NCBI GenBank assembly: GCA_022769545.1 | Contig: JALEJS010000024.1 | Span: 124,001-188,000, forward strand | DNA length: 64,000 bases | Origin: Blautia sp. | GTDB taxonomy: Bacteria > Bacillota > Clostridia > Lachnospirales > Lachnospiraceae | Direction: 5' to 3' | Part shown: piece after piece, positions 61,530 through 64,000 of the stretch | How the letters are laid out: every line of letters begins with the position of its first letter | How positions within the stretch are numbered: position 1 is the stretch's first letter | Notes under the pieces: generated by a model | What the model saw: only the letters and a program-made list of their open reading frames with translations | The model's database searches: none | Told to the model about the DNA's origin: nothing | Made by a program: the position numbers and the translations under genes

Positions 61530-62294
61530 TCAGTCGATCATCCAGATTTTCTCAATCACCGGCTGTTCTTCTTTAGGAATTGTTCCATTGTCGTCTGTGG
61601 GGGCAGAATCACCGCAGATCGCATCTACGATCTCCATTCCCTCTGTCACATGGCCAAATGCCGCATAGTCCCCATCCAGAAATGGCGTATCTGCCTGCAT
61701 AATGAAGAACTGCGAGCTGGCACTGTCCGGATCCGAAGTTCTCGCCATGGAAATGGTTCCCCGTGTATGGGAAATATCATTTTCAATTCCGTTATTTGCA
61801 AATTCACCTTTGATAGTCTCTTCCGATCCGCCGGTTCCGTCTCCATTCGGATCACCGCCCTGCATCATATATTTTTCTATGATCCGGTGGAAGGTCAGAC
61901 CGTCATAAAAATGCTCCTGTACAAGCTTCACAAAATTTGTCACCGTAATGGGAGCCGTATCTGCATCCAGTTCCAGCTCAATCGTTCCATAATCCACGAT
62001 CCGCATCATTGCATGATGGGTGCCGGTAAGCTGCTCAGATACGTCCAGAACCACTTCCTGAGAATCTCCCTCTTCATTCACAAGGTTTCCGTCCCCGTCA
62101 ATAAAGTAATCCTCTGCCCCCTCATCCTGGGATGCCATCACTTCCGGATCCACCTCAAGAGACTCTGCTTCCTCACCGGTTTCCGCAGTCTGTGCAGCGA
62201 TATCCTCTTTCTCATTCCGGGCAGTTCCGCATCCGGTCGCAAGGACTACTGCCAGAGCAAACACACAGGCAATACCTGTCCATTTATATTTCAT
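61530..62294 (-). CDS. Cyclophilin-type peptidyl-prolyl isomerase lipoprotein
   Basis: 254 residues. A lipoprotein signal ends VLATGC (Cys22), followed by an acidic linker to about 85. The cyclophilin domain shows FYDGLTFHRIIEKYMMQGGDPNGDGTGG (in parts: LTFHRII, MQGGDPNGDGTGG), SSQFFIMQADTPFLDG and AFGHVTEGMEIVDAI. It assists folding of exported proteins on the outer face of the membrane. It follows trpS by 23 bp; GGAGG precedes ATG 62294. Confidence 0.9.
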   Translation of the reverse strand: MKYKWTGIACVFALAVVLATGCGTARNEKEDIAAQTAETGEEAESLEVDPEVMASQDEGAEDYFIDGDGNLVNEEGDSQEVVLDVSEQLTGTHHAMMRIVDYGTIELELDADTAPITVTNFVKLVQEHFYDGLTFHRIIEKYMMQGGDPNGDGTGGSEETIKGEFANNGIENDISHTRGTISMARTSDPDSASSQFFIMQADTPFLDGDYAAFGHVTEGMEIVDAICGDSAPTDDNGTIPKEEQPVIEKIWMID

Positions 62295-62317
62295 ATTTTT
62301 CCTCCATTTTTCAAGAA

Positions 62318-63322
62318 TTAGCGGATCCGGTCCGGGAACCCGGCCTTGCGCTGTACTTTGCGAAGCGTCTTCGTTGCATAATAATTTGCTTTTTCCGCAT
62401 TCTCCTTTATCACAGCGTCAATATAAGCCTTGTCCTTTGAGAGCCGCTCAAATTCATCCTGGAGAGGCTTCAGTACACCAACCACGGCTTCTCCCACTGC
62501 CAGCTTAAACTCTCCATATCCTTTGCCGTCAAATTCAGCCACCGTCTGATCCGGCGTATTACCGGTACATGCACTGTAAATATCGATCAGATTTTTCAGA
62601 CCCGGCTGCTGATCTGTATAGCGGATGCATGCCTCGGAATCCGTTACCGCACGTTTGCATTTGCGCATAATGGTATCCGGATCATCCATAAGATAAATGC
62701 TTCCGTTGGGGTTTTCATCGGATTTTGACATTTTCTTTGACGGATCCTGAAGACTCATGATCTTCGCACCCACCTTACCGATATATGCCTCCGGAACCGT
62801 AAAGACATCTCCGTAAATATTGTTGAACCGCTCCGCCAGATTGCGCGTCAGTTCCAGATGCTGCATCTGATCCACGCCAACCGGAACCACATCTGCCTGA
62901 TACAGAAGAATATCCGCCGCCATCAGCACCGGATAGGTAAACAGACCGGCATTGATGTTGTCTGCATGCTTCGCAGATTTGTCTTTGAACTGTGTCATGC
63001 GGTTCAGCTCTCCCATGTAGGTAAAGCAGTTCAGAATCCATGCCAGCTCTGCATGGCCGGATACATGGGACTGATAATAAATGCAGTTCTTCTTCGGATC
63101 CAGACCTGCTGCAATATAAAGAGTCAGCAGATTTCTTGCACGCTTACGCAGTGTGGCAGGATCCTGACGTACGGTGATGGAATGCATATCCACCACACTG
63201 TAAAAACATTCATACTCATCACTTAATGTTACCCAGTTTTTCAAAGCACCCAGATAATTCCCCAGAGTCAGGTTTCCGGTTGCCTGCATTCCGCTGAATA
63301 AGACTTTCTTTCCATCTATCAT
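62318..63322 (-). CDS. trpS: Tryptophan--tRNA ligase
   Basis: 334 residues, class I synthetase. The HIGH-like motif is TGNLTLGNYLGAL and the KMSKS motif is KKMSKSDENP; DMHSITV and VLMAADILLYQADVVPVGVDQ are conserved. I used ATG 63322, giving MIDGKKVLFSGMQATG, because GGAGG is eight bases upstream. The 60-base leader is too short for a T box. Confidence 0.94.
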   Translation of the reverse strand: MIDGKKVLFSGMQATGNLTLGNYLGALKNWVTLSDEYECFYSVVDMHSITVRQDPATLRKRARNLLTLYIAAGLDPKKNCIYYQSHVSGHAELAWILNCFTYMGELNRMTQFKDKSAKHADNINAGLFTYPVLMAADILLYQADVVPVGVDQMQHLELTRNLAERFNNIYGDVFTVPEAYIGKVGAKIMSLQDPSKKMSKSDENPNGSIYLMDDPDTIMRKCKRAVTDSEACIRYTDQQPGLKNLIDIYSACTGNTPDQTVAEFDGKGYGEFKLAVGEAVVGVLKPLQDEFERLSKDKAYIDAVIKENAEKANYYATKTLRKVQRKAGFPDRIR

Positions 63323-63383
63323 GATTAAATCCTCCAATCTCAAATCCCGATCAAACATTCCTTTTGCATCAGAGACTGTCCTC

Positions 63384-63412
63384 AGTTTACCACTGTGTTT
63401 TTATAAAGTCAA
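63384..63412 (-). promoter_or_regulatory. Promoter of trpS and the cyclophilin gene
   Basis: Minus strand: TTGACT (63412-63407), 17-bp spacer, TAAACT (63389-63384). Confidence 0.65.
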
Positions 63413-63463
63413 TTCCAGAATTACAGCCGCCAGGTACATTCCTTTCTATTCCACAGGACTGTC

Positions 63464-63492
63464 TTGCGCAGTCTTCCGAACTCTGCTAGAAT
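63464..63492 (+). promoter_or_regulatory. luxS promoter
   Basis: TTGCGC (63464-63469), 17-bp spacer, TGC-TAGAAT (-10 at 63487-63492) with extended TG. Confidence 0.6.
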
Positions 63493-63565
63493 AAAAACAC
63501 GGCAGATCGTTTCTGTAAGAATACGAATCAGCTGCATACCATATTTCAGAAAGCGAGTGAACACC

Positions 63566-64000
63566 ATGAAAAAAATAACCAGTTTCACCATAGACCATTT
63601 AAAGCTCCAGCCAGGCATCTATGTCTCCCGCAAAGATCCGGTGGGAGATCAGATTGTAACGACTTTTGACATCCGGATGACCTCCCCCAATGAGGAACCG
63701 GTCATGAACACTGCAGAACTGCATACCATTGAACACCTTGCTGCCACATACCTTCGCAATCATAAGGAATTCGGCCCGAAAATGCTCTACTGGGGGCCCA
63801 TGGGATGCCGTACCGGAAATTATCTTCTGCTAATCGGCGATTACGAGTCAAGGGATATCCTGCCGTTAATGATTGAAACCTTCGAGTTTATCCGGGATTT
63901 CGAAGGCGAGATTCCGGGGGCATCCGCAAAAGACTGTGGAAATTATCTGGATATGAATCCCGGCATGGCAAAGTATCTTGCCGCAAGATACCTGGATCAG
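63566..64000 (+). CDS. luxS: S-ribosylhomocysteine lyase (partial, 3' end outside window)
   Basis: 145 codons reading to the window edge. The zinc and active-site motif is LHTIEHLAATYLRN (H-x-x-E-H), with GPMGCRTGNYLLL carrying the catalytic cysteine and FDIRMTSPNEEPVMNTAELH (in parts). It cleaves S-ribosylhomocysteine to homocysteine and the AI-2 precursor. The ribosome site is weak (GAGTGA eight bases before ATG 63566). Only the last residues of the protein are missing. Confidence 0.92.
   Translation, partial: MKKITSFTIDHLKLQPGIYVSRKDPVGDQIVTTFDIRMTSPNEEPVMNTAELHTIEHLAATYLRNHKEFGPKMLYWGPMGCRTGNYLLLIGDYESRDILPLMIETFEFIRDFEGEIPGASAKDCGNYLDMNPGMAKYLAARYLDQ

Noticed and set aside
63323-63420. 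T-box leader for trpS
   Set aside because: The predicted leader is only about 60 bases with no T-box sequence or terminator.
1-64000. CRISPR arrays, insertion sequences, prophage, tRNA or rRNA genes
   Set aside because: None was recognised on either strand; gene content is uniformly chromosomal.

Overview
The window reads as chromosomal DNA of a spore-forming Gram-positive anaerobe, most likely a Lachnospiraceae gut clostridium. Evidence for this: purine-rich Shine-Dalgarno sites before almost every gene, the sporulation pair yqfC-yqfD with a sigma-E-type promoter, an FtsK/SpoIIIE translocase, NfnAB flavin-based bifurcation, Rex, several orphan ECF S components, and an anaerobic (cbi-type) cobalamin pathway. 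It is gene-dense, nearly all genes lie on the minus strand, and I found no rRNA, tRNA, CRISPR array, insertion sequence or phage gene.

Layout. 1-1609: a DUF819 membrane protein (cut by the window edge) diverges from a dipeptide epimerase across a long inverted repeat. 1709-4564: a PepD-type dipeptidase and an FAD-dependent dehydrogenase. 4708-7249: a CbiMN-Q-O cobalt (or nickel) ECF transporter with a CsoR/RcnR-like palindrome at its promoter. 7445-8893: miaB. 9058-14279: a tightly coupled surface operon with two SipW-type (TasA/CalY-like) secreted proteins, a membrane-tethered protein of similar layout, and a thioester/SpaA-domain adhesin, preceded by a possible 53-codon ORF. 14486-16846: a second large surface protein. 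16937-27807: housekeeping and sporulation genes (fthC, a DUF896 protein, proB, a BofC-like protein, ybeY, phoH, yqfD, yqfC, a DUF2284 protein, dus, rlmH, ftsK, uppP). 27966-39194: nfnB-nfnA, tepA, nadE, yebC, a CorC/HlyC protein, an orphan mazF, alr, nnrDE and rex. 39355-41262: an ABC-F ATPase on the plus strand, divergent from rex.

41294-45623 holds an IMPase-family gene and then what looks like a vitamin B6 module: a MocR/PdxR-type regulator divergent from a pyridoxal-kinase-like gene, an overlapping ECF S-component-like membrane protein (TIGR04002-like) and a small radical SAM protein (TIGR04100-like). 45646-56971 is a ten-gene cobalamin operon (cbiD-F-G-H-[J-E-T fusion]-A-B-cobD-P-C). It complements the cobalt transporter, but cbiL and the chelatase are absent and no cobalamin riboswitch was recognised. 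57072-64000 holds an RluA-type pseudouridine synthase, the CoA module coaBC-panT-coaX, mnmM, a cyclophilin lipoprotein, trpS and the start of luxS.

The two parts that look least described are the thioester/TasA-like surface operon and the MocR-kinase-S component-radical SAM cluster, in which the regulator appears to have lost its PLP-binding lysine. Several intergenic regions also carry unusually clear operator-like palindromes or RNA hairpins, each reported separately. All functional calls come from reading motifs and gene context; no database search was run.
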